Source: Neolentinus lepideus HHB14362 ss-1 (lineage: Eukaryota; Basidiomycota; Agaricomycetes; Gloeophyllales; Gloeophyllaceae). From it: 64,000 bases of DNA. The stretch lies in assembly GCA_001632425.1 (NCBI GenBank), contig KV425552.1, positions 314,899 through 378,898 of the forward strand. Direction: 5' to 3'. Position numbers and translations under genes: made by a program. The notes under the pieces are model-generated. The model was not told where the DNA came from, did no database searches, and worked only from the letters and a program-made list of their open reading frames with translations. Of the stretch, positions 13,098-24,591 are shown one piece after another. Positions within the stretch are counted from its first letter, which is position 1. The number at the start of each line of letters is the position of its first letter.

Positions 13098-14932
13098 CAG
13101 TCATGCACAAGCGACAAGTTAATAGCAGTAAGATATAAAGTCCAATGCCCAACTCGAATGTCCTCGGTAGATAAGACGTAGCACGCGTTACTGATATGTC
13201 TTTTTTGTGGCGGTCCTCTCTGTTCGAGATAAACGCGCCCGGCCGACGGCTTGCCCTGGGTACCACGACTAGCTCAGCAAACGCGAGCGAGTACGCCTCG
13301 TGTGTACTGAACGACGGCCTCGTGCCCTTGCAAAGAAGGAAGAGCAAGAAAGCGGAAACGAGGCAGGCCTGAGGCAGGAGGGACGCCCGAGGAAAGGGAC
13401 GGGTCCTGGCGAGCTCATCAACCATCGCATAAATCAAAACGGTCACGCACCTTATACCGTATTTGGTTAGAGGAATACGTTATGCTTCCGTGTGGAAGTT
13501 CGAACCACGTTGCACGCACGTTACTTAGGGGTATCCCTTAAATGAATGTCGCAAAAGAATTGTTTCTGGTATCGAAGGAATGGATTGTGCCAGGGGCCAG
13601 CCGAGCTAAAACACTGCAGGCTGCCCGCAGTAGGCTGGGTGATGGTAGTCGAAAAACAAGATGTCGTTATTCTATTTTGCTTCCGTTCTTCCCCGCGGAG
13701 CGTCGCAACGTAAACTCGTGTAGTCTGGACTTGACTATAAAGAGCTTCTGAATTGCCCATAAATAAAAGGACCTCATGGGTCTCCGACCCTAAGGGACTA
13801 AGTACACAATGCGTATCAGCATTCGAATGCGACTGAACGCAATCACCGTATGGCCCAAGCGTGCAAAGGGGGTCTCTTTTCAGCGTTTAGTACGTTGAAG
13901 GGGCGGGCGTACCACTATACTGTCCGCCACATCTCACGCAGCGGCGATCACAATAAGACGCGCTCACCGCTGCTCGCCGGTTGCATTCGGACCAGTGGGA
14001 ATTGGAACTACTCAACGCTGGAGGGCAACGCGGGCATAGAGAATGTGCCGTCGACGTTGAGAAGGGTAGAGGGGGGAAGAGCAGCGAGGTGTACGGAGTG
14101 CTCTCCTTATATGCCCAGGACACGGGATCAATCAATCGTGAAAAGGTGACAATGCGAACGATAGCATGAAGTCGATGCAAGCGCCCACCTTCCTAATTGG
14201 GCAGGTATCGCACCAAATCAGGACATTTTTGACTGAAATGAGCAAACGAAGCAACACCCGCCGATCCGCCACCGCATGCTTCCACCACAGTGTCATTTCC
14301 AGAAAAACAGTTCCCAAGTTGAAGACAGATTGAAAGATCCGCGACTGCTTCATGGCAACACAGAACTTCGGCATGAACTAGTCGCAGTTTACGCGAGAAC
14401 ATTAACATTAAAGAGAGTCAAGCAATAGCCGAAAATAATAGAAGAACACACTAGAATTCTCATCTTAATAACCCGTACATTGAGACTGAACAGGAACTTT
14501 CTCCTCCATTCGCGAACAAATCCTCCGGACTTTAGAAAGCAGGATTGTAGTCCTAATCTCCTGGATATCGCCCTAAAACGACTCGCGCCGTCCCAGTCGT
14601 CAATAACAATCTGACAATTGTCAAAGTGACCCTGCACTACCGACAGGGTGGTCCATTTTCGTCCCTTCTCGACCACATCGGCACCAGTATGAAACCCTCG
14701 GCGGATACAGACCGAGATCGAATGACTCCATTGCTTCGGATGAGGAGGAGATGAAACCGTGCGCATTGACAATCCACGCAATCAGATTATTTCCTCGTTG
14801 CGCTGATAATTAAGATATGAAAGACGATAGAACCAGGGGTACGTGTACAAGGAACCACATACATTCCACTTATGCAACAGCCCGAGGCACATAAGCACCC
14901 GTCCCACCATCCTCCTGGCCGCTGATCGAATT
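13098..14932. other. Gene-poor interval
   Basis: 1.8 kb between the membrane-protein start and the DPH3 stop. Minus-strand ORFs at 14193-14408 and 14389-14781 have mildly protein-like stretches, but the latter opens with TTG, no splicing joins them and I recognise no domain. A TTCGAA near 13500 looks like a tRNA T-loop, but the flanking stems do not pair as a tRNA. No RNA gene is called. Confidence 0.4.
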
Positions 14933-15336
14933 TCACGCAGTAGCAGCCACAAGCTGAGCCGAGCCCTCGTCCGAAATATCGAGCTTCTCCAGAGCATCCT
15001 CAAAGTGCTCGTCCCCACTGTCCTCTTCGCTCTCATCCTCCTCGGCATCCTCAGTACCGCCATCCTCGTCCTCCGGCTCGTCATCTTGGTAATCAAGCTA
15101 CCATATTCATCAGCATACAGAATTTAAATCGGTAAAGCGAGAGAAGTGCTCACAGGATCATAAATCACTCGTATAACCAAACTACAGCTCGGACACGTCG
15201 CGACGTCCTCATAATTCGCCAGCTGCTGGCGCGAGATCTCGAAGCGGTCACCGCAGGGACAAGGGTAGTGAAACACGCCCTTCTTCTCGTCCCATGCCAT
15301 GTCCTCGATTTCAATTTCATCGTAGTATGCACCCAT
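14933..15336 (-). CDS. DPH3: Diphthamide biosynthesis protein 3 (CSL zinc finger)
   Basis: Small electron-carrier protein (yeast Kti11) that serves Dph1-Dph2 in the first step of diphthamide synthesis on EF2; known family members also link to Elongator. Two exons (15154-15336, 14933-15097) give 115 aa. The N-terminal 60 residues are a full CSL domain: [10 protein letters not shown], then [12 protein letters not shown] and [10 protein letters not shown], with metal-ligand cysteines C26, C28, C48 and C51. The second exon encodes an acidic tail of about 54 residues ([17 protein letters not shown]...) that makes the protein longer than yeast Kti11 (82 aa). The start is the only ATG that gives the canonical N-terminus. 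Confidence 0.96.
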
Positions 15337-15611
15337 CGCTATCGTCAGTTATTAGGTAGAATAATGTATCGCCTCAGGAGTTATGTAAAGGAGGTTGCCT
15401 GAGGCGCTGCGCGCGGTGGAGGGAATCAAAGGAAAACTCAAAAGCTTCGACATAATTTTGACCCGTCCGACTAAATGTCGGATGGGACCCCAGCCACCCC
15501 AACGGACCTATACCCCCGTGCACACAGCGGCATTGTAAGGTGATAGATATTATTGACACAGAGAACGACTCTACAAAATATAAATGCAATAAGATACAAC
15601 AGCCTCGATAT
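15337..15611. promoter_or_regulatory. DPH3 promoter and MTO1 3' flank
   Basis: 275 bp upstream of DPH3 on the minus strand. It also receives the 3' end of MTO1, which lies further upstream on the same strand. I see no distinct motif. Confidence 0.4.
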
Positions 15612-18473
15612 TTACACAGTCAACTGCGTAGATGCCGCTCCTGCCACCCTCCCATGCATCCTCTTCGCGTACTTCAGCAGAGCGACGACGGAGGTAGGCG
15701 TCATGCCCTCCATCCTCTTCGCAGCGCCCTGCGCACCGCCATAATTAACACGCATATTCACAATGAAAAATACAGACTGGCACGTACGATACTCGTCGGC
15801 CGCACCCTATAAAGCCTCTCCTTGACCTCCGAGCTCAAGCCGTCAATTCCATCGTAGTTCATATGGGGGTCCAGGACAAGTGTCTCATCCTCCATAAAGA
15901 CTCTCAGGTCAGCTTCCTGACGGGTAAGGAACGGACCGTAGCGCCCTGTCAGACATCGTCAACGTCAGCCTTTCAGCGCCCGGAGAACGAGCAGAGAATG
16001 CGGACCATCAATTTCAACGCGAGTAAGAATCTCAGGATCCACATCCGCCAGTTCTGGGATTGCCGCTTTCAAGTGCGATAGATCACACAGCGGATTTGAT
16101 AGTAGATCGTAGGCGCTGGTTGACGGTTAACTCGTCGCTTTAGATACCGAACAATCGACAACACCATCGTACCTCCTGACAATTCCGTCTCGTCCCACGT
16201 TGAGACCGTATGCTGCCCAACCCTGATGAAATGTCAGGAGAATGCCAACGAGATAAAAATACATTATGCATACGTGAGGACTCAAATTAAGGGACTTTAG
16301 CCTTTTAACTACCCGATCAATGTCTTCCCGCACTCGATTAAAACAGTTCCATCTCGCGTCGGAGATGACACCAACAGCCCTCCCTGAGCACCAAAATATC
16401 AATGTCATGTCTTCCCAATTAACCGATATGGTTCACCCTTCTCCGTCAAACGCATGTCCGCGTTGTCACTCCTGATCGTCATGCGATATTCCGATCTCGA
16501 CGTAAACATCCGATCTAAGCACACAGATCTATTGATTAAACTCCCAGTATGACACTCAATAATTCGCTTACAAGGCTCCTCAGCACCCTTCACGATCAGA
16601 TCGTCGACCATGACGCCTAGATACCCATCTGCGCGGGTCAAAACGAGGGGTGTGCGGTGTTGAGCAGCGAGACCGGCGTTAATACCTGCCAGCGCTCCCT
16701 GCGCAGCAGCTTCCTCATATCCGGTTGTTCCTATGTTCAAGCATAATGAATCAATACAGAGCATCAGATTTTGAGCACAAGTTGGTCACCATTTATCTGG
16801 CCGGCGAGGAACAAGCCCTTGATGCGTTTCGTTTCCAGCGTTGCTGAATTCCAAATATTAGGACCAATGGATTTCCGTCGAATCTCTGCGCTTACGTCCC
16901 AGCTCCCTAGCATCGACATGGTCATATTCCACGCCATATGCCGGCTTCATTATTTTCACGTTCTCCATCCCCGGGATGGAGCGATACATAATCTCCTGGA
17001 TATCCTCCGGGAGACTGTTGGATAGACCATTCGGGTAGATGAGATCTGTCAGCAGTCGTCAGTGAGAATTGTGTGCAATGAGCAGACCGATACGTATACC
17101 GGAGTCGTATCCCTCGGGCTCCAACCAAACAACGTGCCGGTCTTTGTGCGCAAATCGGATGATTTTGGCCTCAAGTGATGGGCAATATCGCGGGCCTGAG
17201 TAGATCGTTCAATCCTGCGAGCAAAGTGAACAGCGAGTGGCACTCACCCTTCTTGGTTTCCTGGATGTGTACGCTGAGATGCATATTGTCCCTTACGATC
17301 TGGTGCGTCCTAGGTGTCGTAAACGTTTGGAAACATGAAATTTGATTGTCCTGTGCGTCCCGTCAGTTTCCGTGCCTAAACCGATAATGAAGCGCGATGA
17401 CATACAGCGTTATCCACGTTCCAATTCATGTAGCTGAACGGCGAGGGGATTACATCGCCATCTTGCCGACCCATTTGGCTAAAGTCAATCGATCCGGCGT
17501 CCAAACGTGCTGGGGTGCCTGTTTGCAGGCGACCGAGCTTGAAGCCAGCTGAGCGCAGAGAAGCCGAGAGACCAATGGACGGCGCTTCGTTCATTCGACC
17601 CGCTGGGATTGTCCTGAGGCCTAATACACTGCAGCTTGAGTGCGAGAAGATATTCAAATTAGACGCGACGCAGACCAATGTGTATTTCTCCAGACAGGAA
17701 GGTACCGGTGCAAATCACGACCTGCGAGCACTTGATAACTTCACCCGTTTCTAGTAGTTTGTGAGAACAAAAGTACAAGAAATGAGAATATGCTCATACC
17801 AAGTTTGACGCCTTGAATGTTTCCCCATACACCGTTACGCAATTCTTCAGAGCCAAACACCAGGTCAAAGACGCTCCCAGCACGGACATCCAGATTAGGA
17901 TAATGAAGGATGGTATCTTGCATATGCTTCTTGTAAAGCTTCCGGTCGATTTGTGCTCGAGGACCCTACGCAAAGCATCAGAGTCGACACTGAACGCTGG
18001 CGACAGTTTACTGACCCATACAGCCGGTCCTTTGGAGCGATTAAGAACTTGAAACTGAATTCCAGCGTTGTCTGGCAAGGGAAGATATTTTTTAGATGTA
18101 AGTCGCAGACCGTACCATGGCAGAAGGCACGTACCTGCCACGCGGGCCATAACACCGTCCAAGGCATCCACCTCTCGGACAAGGGTGCCTTTACCCACTC
18201 CGCCAATCGATGGATTGCATGAAAGCTCGCCAATAGTATCCAAACGCTGGGTCAGAAGGAGCGTTCTCGCTCCTGTCCGAGCAGAACCTGTAGCTGCTTC
18301 GCAGCCAGCATGTCCGGCACCTATAACGCAAACTGTCCTCGGCGTCGTAAGTAGGCCCGGCGAGAAAACATTAAGGCCTCACCATCGTAGCTGTCCGGTA
18401 CTACGGTAGTCACATACCGTCGAATAGCTGTATGCTTAGCCCTGCTTAGATTCCGGGCTGTCCGTCCAAGCAT
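15612..18473 (-). CDS. MTO1: Mitochondrial tRNA U34 modification enzyme MTO1 (MnmG/GidA family)
   Basis: FAD enzyme that works with MSS1/GTPBP3 to place the carboxymethylaminomethyl group on U34 of mitochondrial tRNAs. The first exon reads [20 protein letters not shown], an Arg-rich amphipathic presequence, and is followed after an intron by [14 protein letters not shown], the FAD fold. Further MnmG landmarks, all joined across short introns in frame, are [87 protein letters not shown] and the C-terminal [13 protein letters not shown]...LSSEVKERL. An ATG at 18531-18533 is in frame upstream, but starting at 18473 gives a cleaner presequence. There are more than ten exons and no frame break was seen. 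Confidence 0.95.
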
Positions 18474-20595
18474 GCAGATGGTAAAGTGGGCCTGCTGCAG
18501 CCTCTCATAATTAACGTTCTCACGCATCGGCATGATCTACCGCGCTTTTAATGGGCAAGTCTCTTGCCTGTCTCAGCTTGTTTTCATAAGGACACCAGTA
18601 CGATCTTCTATGAGTCGCGGTTCCATACCACACAGTCTTAACACGGATGGCGGGAGGGCTCGCTGCGTCGAGACTATCGCTCGCGTATTGCGTACTAATG
18701 GAGCCGGATAGAGGGAGGAACGGGATTGCTCAGTCGCTACATCTTGCCATCCAGCTGGCAACTACCTCTGCTAACTTGTGAAACTACGCAACGCTGGCGA
18801 CTTCTCCTGACAGGTGGTCGGAAGACCGCTTTCCCTACCGTCGCGACCAACGCTATTGTCTCACGTATTCTATCAACCTTACGAAAGCTGTGAACCTGTT
18901 CTGCGACCTTCAGACTATCATGGCAATTGTCCTGGTGCCAGTGGACAATCATTCCTTCTTTTTGGCGATCACTATGAAGCCGAATCAAGGAATTACCATC
19001 GCAGAAGTGGCTGTAGCTTCCCCGGACGGGTGTTGGTACCAATCTCTACAAGACAATGCCATCGGATGTCCTGCACGTGAACTCCTCTCGTAGTGACGGT
19101 GCCATATCCCTCACGAGTGGGTGATGGAACAGGATGAAGCTCTATAGGCGAAGGACCTGTGCTAGCCAGCTTAACCTCGAGGAATGGCCCAACAGCATTT
19201 CAAGCACTTTCTGGTAACCTGTTCCGGGGGTGTCAACGAAAATGAATTTCCGGCTTCCAAAAACCGCTCGGATACTATAGACCATCAAATCAATCTAGAC
19301 ATAGGTCAGACCTCCCCATCACTCTGCGATGGTACGCCCGCTTTGGCTAAAGTAAGAGGTATGCTCGGCGGTCATATCCGATGGTCCCCTGAAGCATTTC
19401 TTATTGCGGAATTCTAGCAATTAAATCGGATCAGCTAAGTGGCATCTCTCAACCCCAAACTTTGAAATTACCGTTTGTCACTCATTACCCGTATTTGCAT
19501 GAAATAGCTATAATAATAGCAATTTCAATGAAGACGCAAGTGCGACCAACTACGTTCTTCTGGCGCACCACGCAGCGGTGCTCGATAACTGGGAGTAGCC
19601 GCGCTCTCAACCCTGGTTTGATAGGGGATGTTGTCACGGACATCCCAATCATGTGTTGTTTGTTCCTTTCGAACCCAATGGAAGTACCAAATAATGCTGT
19701 ATATTCAGGAATCAACAAGGATTCGGCGTCGGCCCTCGTGAGTCTGGATAAGTTCGGCATTGAAAGTTTGGAATACTGTGGATAACAAGCTGTCCCTCAC
19801 TCTCGCCCCTCACAATCGAATGAATGGCCATTCGAATCATTACGTTTTGCCAGGAATCTATCCCACGACCGAATACGATGAAATCGAGGCTGTGAGTTCA
19901 GAGACTGCGATGTGTGAGTTTAATGAAGGGAAAACGTGTTGAACGTACTGCGGATTGGTACGAAGCCACAGACGTCCAGGACACGATCTCCAATTTACAT
20001 TCGCCACGTTCTCAGGTGAAGAAAGCATACAAGACGTAGAGAGACGGAAAGAAGGTGCGTATCATCCTCATTCTGATATGGTCTCCGCGGTCCCTGATGA
20101 CAATCAGCGGCGTGCCTATACCAGATCGGTGGGTCTGCCCGAATATTGTACCTCAAATTTCTCCAGGTGGGACGACCTCTCCATTCGTAGACTGAAGCAC
20201 TGTGCCAACGTGAATGAACCTCCGCATTACGTACTGATCAAACGTGATACAGTGGCGTTGTTGGAGTGTCAACGGTCAACCGGAGTCTGTGCCTGCTCAA
20301 ACAATCAGTATTAGTTAATATCGGCTCGTGCATTGCGTCACAATGTCACGGTCGTCCGGAGTCGCGGAATGCATGCAGCATATCTGTTCACACACTTGAG
20401 GTTATAAGAAATTCTGAGAAACAAACATATATTATGCAGACATGAAGCAGTCACTGAAGTGGGGGACGGGAACAGACACTGGCGCAGCTGCGTTCACAAG
20501 ATCCGCTTCGGGAGGAAAAAAGTTACTGGCTTCGAGTTTCTATCTCCAAGGGTGCGTAAATGCCATGAGCGGAAGAAACATATACTTACCTGTTA
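18474..20595. other. Gene-poor interval with relics
   Basis: 2.1 kb between MTO1 and the J-like protein gene. I find no ORF chain forming a gene. Plus-strand fragments at 19290-19640 resemble kinase C-lobe pieces (listed separately). The rest holds the MTO1 promoter and nothing else I can name. Confidence 0.4.
19290..19640 (+). pseudogene. Probable relic of a TKL kinase C-lobe
   Basis: Two plus-strand pieces look like kinase remains. One is CDGTPALAKVRGMLGGHIRW followed by SPEAF, which resembles the activation segment and APE region; it ends in a stop at 19417. About 70 bp later, HEIAIIIAISMKTQVRP resembles the helix after the APE motif, followed by LNPGLIGDVV where functional kinases carry a conserved Arg. 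Frames are broken between the pieces and no N-lobe was found. The identification rests on order and flavour of motifs only. Confidence 0.35.
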
Positions 20596-21768
20596 TTATT
20601 GCGTCATTTCCCTCTCTGTACCGTTCTGGCTAGCAGAGCTACTAGCGCTAGAGGGACTGGGCGAGCCTGGAGTAGCAGGGAGCGTCTGTGGGGTACCAGC
20701 TTGATTAGAAGGAGCGGGAGAAGACGACATCTTCCACATTCTATCCAGAGGGCCGAAGTCTACCTTCGCCTTCTTAATCAGGAGATCGAAACGCGGACTC
20801 TTGCCACGCTCCCGTTGGGTATAGTCCTCCTTCCACACCTTGTGGTAGACGCTGGGCGTGGCGCCGTACGCACGAATGGCGGCTTGTAGTACTGATTTGG
20901 AACATTATGAATTAAGTATCATGAAGGAAGTGATGCAGATTTACCCTCTCTTGCTTTCTGAAGGCACGTTACTCATGAGTGAGGCGAGAAGACTGCGGAC
21001 GTACATATAGATAGGAACTGATCGGTTCTGCACGTTTCTTTCTTGAAAGATGTTAACGGGTAATTGGAGAGAGGAGAATGCATGGCACACCCGTTCTCAT
21101 CGTCATAGAGGAGTTTGCTGATATAGAAGTAAATAGACGAAGCGATAGAGTGATATAACCCGTACCGAGGCCGAATACGGAATGCCAGGCGATTGAAAAC
21201 TATGGCACGCTTGCCTTTGAGATGAAAAATTGTCTGGGCCACAGGCTATGACTAGTCAGGATATTATCAGAGGAATACATAAGAATGAGTACCTTGGACA
21301 CTTCGAACTCCCACCGGTCCAAGTACGACAAGTCGGCGGCCCATCCAGGATTGGTGGGGGTGCTGGATTGGGGCAGCCCAATTGCTTGGTTGTAGATCTC
21401 GCGCTGCCGAAACCAACAATCAGCTACGAGCACGGACGAGAGTAGGAATTTCGATGGCGGCGGATCACCTGCTCGAGGTCACGCAGGACATCGTAGGCCA
21501 TTCGCATCTACAGGCAACGTCAGTGTGAATTGCGTGGGTATAACACCCATCCTCGAAAATGGTTCCTACCTTCTCGCTTGACCCATCCGCACGGTCCCAT
21601 GCCTAGTGGTCAGTTCAGCGTCGAATTCAGCCGTCACCTGTTGGAGTTAAGGTGACTCACTGCCTCGATGTCGTGCGGCTCCGCCGACGGGTAAAGGCCA
21701 AGGAGACCGTAGTAATCAGGGTATTCGTCGTTGGTAGCCGGACTCTCGAGAGTTGTCTGGGTTTCCAT
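20596..21768 (-). CDS. J-like domain protein without HPD motif (hypothetical)
   Basis: Six exons close in frame to 199 aa: 21661-21768, 21570-21602, 21469-21507, 21293-21403, 20945-20957 and 20596-20891. The start MET...DEYPDYYGLLGLYPSAEP and the later MRMAYDVLRDLEQREIYNQ match helix I and helices III-IV of a J domain. The part between them, which should carry helix II and the His-Pro-Asp loop, is only AWDRADGSSEK, so Hsp70 stimulation is unlikely. The second half (YGATPSVYHKVWKEDYTQRE, KKAKVDFGPLDRMWKM) matches nothing I know, and the tail is Ser/Pro-rich. The fifth exon is 13 nt after a 335 bp intron; this is the least certain part, but only this choice keeps the frame. Just after the stop is a strong donor (caggtaagtat at about 20585-20595), suggesting a 3' UTR intron. 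Confidence 0.68.
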
Positions 21769-23967
21769 GCGGGGATATCGCAATGACGGAGCGCGACTGA
21801 CGCGCCGCGCTTTATATCCTTATCGTAGCAACGTGTTGGGTGCCGCTTACCTTGTTTGGGGATATATGGTCCATGACTTTGATGATAACTATCATTTAAC
21901 GACATCCTGTGGCACCCCTGCCGTCAGTGCTAGTGCCAGACGCTGGAAAGGCGTTGCAAATGTGTCTTTCAGGCTTCGCAGTGTGACTGAAAGAAGCACT
22001 GTGCACAGCACGATTGGATGGCGCACGTGACCGCGTCTCGATCGTGTTATTTGCTCTTATTTGCCGCTGTGGGTAGTGTAGCTGAGCTTGGGCGAATGGA
22101 ATGGGTGAAGTGGGGAAATGACTTCAACGAGTTCGTGAACAACTGACCAACTGAAAGCTACAATGAAATCATGTTTATCTAGTCACCTTCCTTTTCATTT
22201 TCAGCTTCGTCATTGGCGTATTCCCTCTATCCACAACCAGCTGTGCCACATCCTCCACTAGACCGATATAAATTCTCCAAATTCTTCCAATCCACTGCGT
22301 CCTCCGGAGTTGCGTCTTATAATGCTCTGCAAACCTTCCTCTAATTCCCATCTCCCAATGGGCCGCGATCGGACTCAAGAACGTATGAAGTATACAGGAT
22401 CCGGCATCGCAAGCATACCTGGGGCGATTAGAAGCAAATTGCCGCCACAGTACCATAGATAAGACGACCCGCTGCAATTGTTGAGCGAATGGTAAATAAT
22501 CAGGTGAATAGCAGCTCCGTATCAAGGTGGGGTCGCGAGGCAACGTTAACGAGCGAGCGGTGGAGGGAAAGCGAAGAGATGCATGGCAGCTACACGGATG
22601 CTAGGGTTTTCCAGGAGGTCGCGAAGTGCACAAATGTTCACGACATGAGCGACAAAGGAGACGGTCATGCGCCATCATATCCACTTAGACATTTTGGTGC
22701 CGTCGTAACAACACTCTTCCTCGAATGTCCTTCCCCTGGAAGCTGCCATAGTATCAGGATCGTCCGAGCCTGATCACGTTCGATCCTGCTCTACGAAGGG
22801 GCGACCGCAGAGGGAGCATCAATAAGACACCGTTGATGTGAACGTGGAGTGTCTGACTCCAAGGATGGCATGCCAAGGAATTGCTCGAAGGCAAAATCAT
22901 ACTGCATGGACATTGTAATAGTTGTCAGGGCTTTCCCTACCGTAATGGCGGGTAAACCCTGCGGTGTGAATCACAGTTAGTTTAGACTTACTTGCAGCAA
23001 CTCAGAATAACTTGAGCTCCGGATTGAGCTGGGGACAACGACTCAGCTCTCTAACTCAGTAATGTCTGATGATGCCGTGGTCAAGATCTTGCGTACATAA
23101 CCTTCGTTGCGGGCTCTGCAGTAGGCGGCCAAAGACTGCAAGTATGAACAACACGGAAACCGAATCTTGAATATGTTTAGAGGTCTGCGACGGCGTTTAG
23201 TTCGTGACCCGATGAACGTCAAAGCACTGCACGAGATCCTGAGCGCACTTCCGGCGCTCGGTCAGCGCCCCATCCGCACGTCCACCGCCACTCAAGCGCA
23301 AACACAATTCTAGCCACTCGTCCTCTCCTTCCCACTCAAACTCCTCGTCCACCTTAGATTCTACCTCTCTGATTCCCATGTCGCACCCCTCGGGCTCACG
23401 TCCCAGGTGCTTGCTGCCCTGTCCCTTGAGTCTTCGTGGGATGGAGGTGACGGGTCCCGCGTGTGCCCGGAAGAGGATGAGTGGAAGTGAGGGATCGGAA
23501 AGAAGTCTAACGGAGACTGTGAGACGTGGGAGGGCAATTAGGAGAAGTGTTGTGGTGGAGGAAGGAACATTTGGAGGGTATGTGCGGGTTTGATTTATGG
23601 GGCGCCGGAATTGATTGCTGAAGGATGCGATGCCTTGAACGACAACATATGTTAGCGCAAACATTCAATGGAGTATGCAATGTTGATCAATATTTGTATC
23701 AGTGGCTTCAAGGAAGTCAACTGCTGGAGTGAGAGTTCCAATGATCATGCTCGCTCAAAACGAAGTTGAGCGGTCATCGACCATGGTTCTCGTGGACGAC
23801 GGACGTAAAAAAGCATGGTGAAGAGATCGCTTGCATTTGGCGAATGGTTGAGAGCTATATGATGTGATGGTCACTGCACGGCGAGGGCATGCGGTAGTAA
23901 GTCAAGATTAGTGGTCATTCTATCACACCCTTCATACAACGTTGGTCCCAATGAATGCAACGACAAT
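21769..23967. other. Gene-poor interval
   Basis: 2.2 kb between the J-like gene start and the complex I subunit stop. It contains one minus-strand ORF with an ATG (23197-23664, listed separately) and a 122-codon minus ORF near 22175-22543 without recognisable features. No RNA gene was seen. Confidence 0.4.
23197..23664 (-). CDS. Hypothetical 155 aa ORF
   Basis: Uninterrupted ATG-initiated ORF of 155 codons. The first third is hydrophobic or Ser/Thr-rich, followed by a basic stretch (RRLKGQGSKHLGREPEG) and an acidic amphipathic stretch (ESKVDEEFEWEGEDEWLELC). I recognise no domain. It may be chance; the flanks are non-coding and there is no supporting intron pattern. Confidence 0.25.
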   Translation of the reverse strand: MFALTYVVVQGIASFSNQFRRPINQTRTYPPNVPSSTTTLLLIALPRLTVSVRLLSDPSLPLILFRAHAGPVTSIPRRLKGQGSKHLGREPEGCDMGIREVESKVDEEFEWEGEDEWLELCLRLSGGGRADGALTERRKCAQDLVQCFDVHRVTN

Positions 23968-24341
23968 CTACTCGTCTTCATATCCTTCCACAGGCCGGCG
24001 GGGTCTGTCGGGAACTGGAAGCCATTCACATGGTGGTCCGAGTAATGTTCGACTGACGGCTTACCAGGGTACGAGGTAGGGATCGGTGGGGCAGGCTTGT
24101 AGCCAAGCCTTGCGCGGATTTGGGGCACGACAATCATCGTGACTGGACCCAGACTGCCAAGAATGACAGAGAATAAGATGACTGGGTTTTCATGCGCCTG
24201 GCGGTGCTGTTGTGCACGACCCGATGCATTCCGACAGCATGTCTCCAGTTAGTTTCGAAATTGGGCCTAAATGCCAAAAGCACGTACAAGGTAGCGATAG
24301 GTATTCCTGAAAGGCGAGAATATCGAGCTTATAGACGCCAT
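23968..24341 (-). CDS. NADH:ubiquinone oxidoreductase 9.5 kDa subunit (NUO9.5)
   Basis: Accessory membrane-arm subunit of mitochondrial complex I, the fungal NUO9.5 type. Three exons (24288-24341, 24065-24206, 23968-24014) sum to 243 nt, giving 80 aa. The start MASISSIFSPFRNTYRYL is followed by HRQAHENP, a single transmembrane segment (VILFSVILGSLGPVTMIVV), PQIRARLGYKPAPPIPTSYP and the end VPDRPRRPVEGYEDE. This matches the family in length and in the PPIPT(S/T)YP...RP..P..GY(D/E)DE ending. An unspliced reading would give an unrelated 88 aa ORF; splicing 24015-24064 restores the canonical tail. Confidence 0.93.
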
Positions 24342-24591
24342 GGCGGGCGCTGTGGTGGTCCGAGTGCAAGCGTTGTCTCCGCGTTCCGCAACGAAGTGCC
24401 TTACTATGCTGACTTCCATTGTCTCGCTGTCAACCTCAATGTCGAGCGGACTATCATTTAATTACGACACTACTATCATCTTATGATGAGGGTCTGATGG
24501 TTTCATCTCCGTTGGAATTGTTCTCCAATTCTTCCCCGAGGCATCGCTCATACCGATCGCCAATCTGAAGCTCCTTTACGACCGTTTACAC
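24342..24591. promoter_or_regulatory. Divergent promoter, NUO9.5 / PfkB kinase
   Basis: 250 bp separates the two divergent start codons, so both promoters must lie here. Pyrimidine-rich stretches precede the plus-strand start. I see no clear TATA box. Confidence 0.5.

Noticed and set aside
13490..13515. tRNA-like T-loop (gttcgaaccac)
   Set aside because: The bases around it do not form a T-stem of five pairs, and no anticodon or acceptor stem is found at the right spacing on either strand.
22175..22543. 122-codon minus-strand ORF
   Set aside because: No protein-like motif, no splice partners, and similar lengths occur by chance in this interval.
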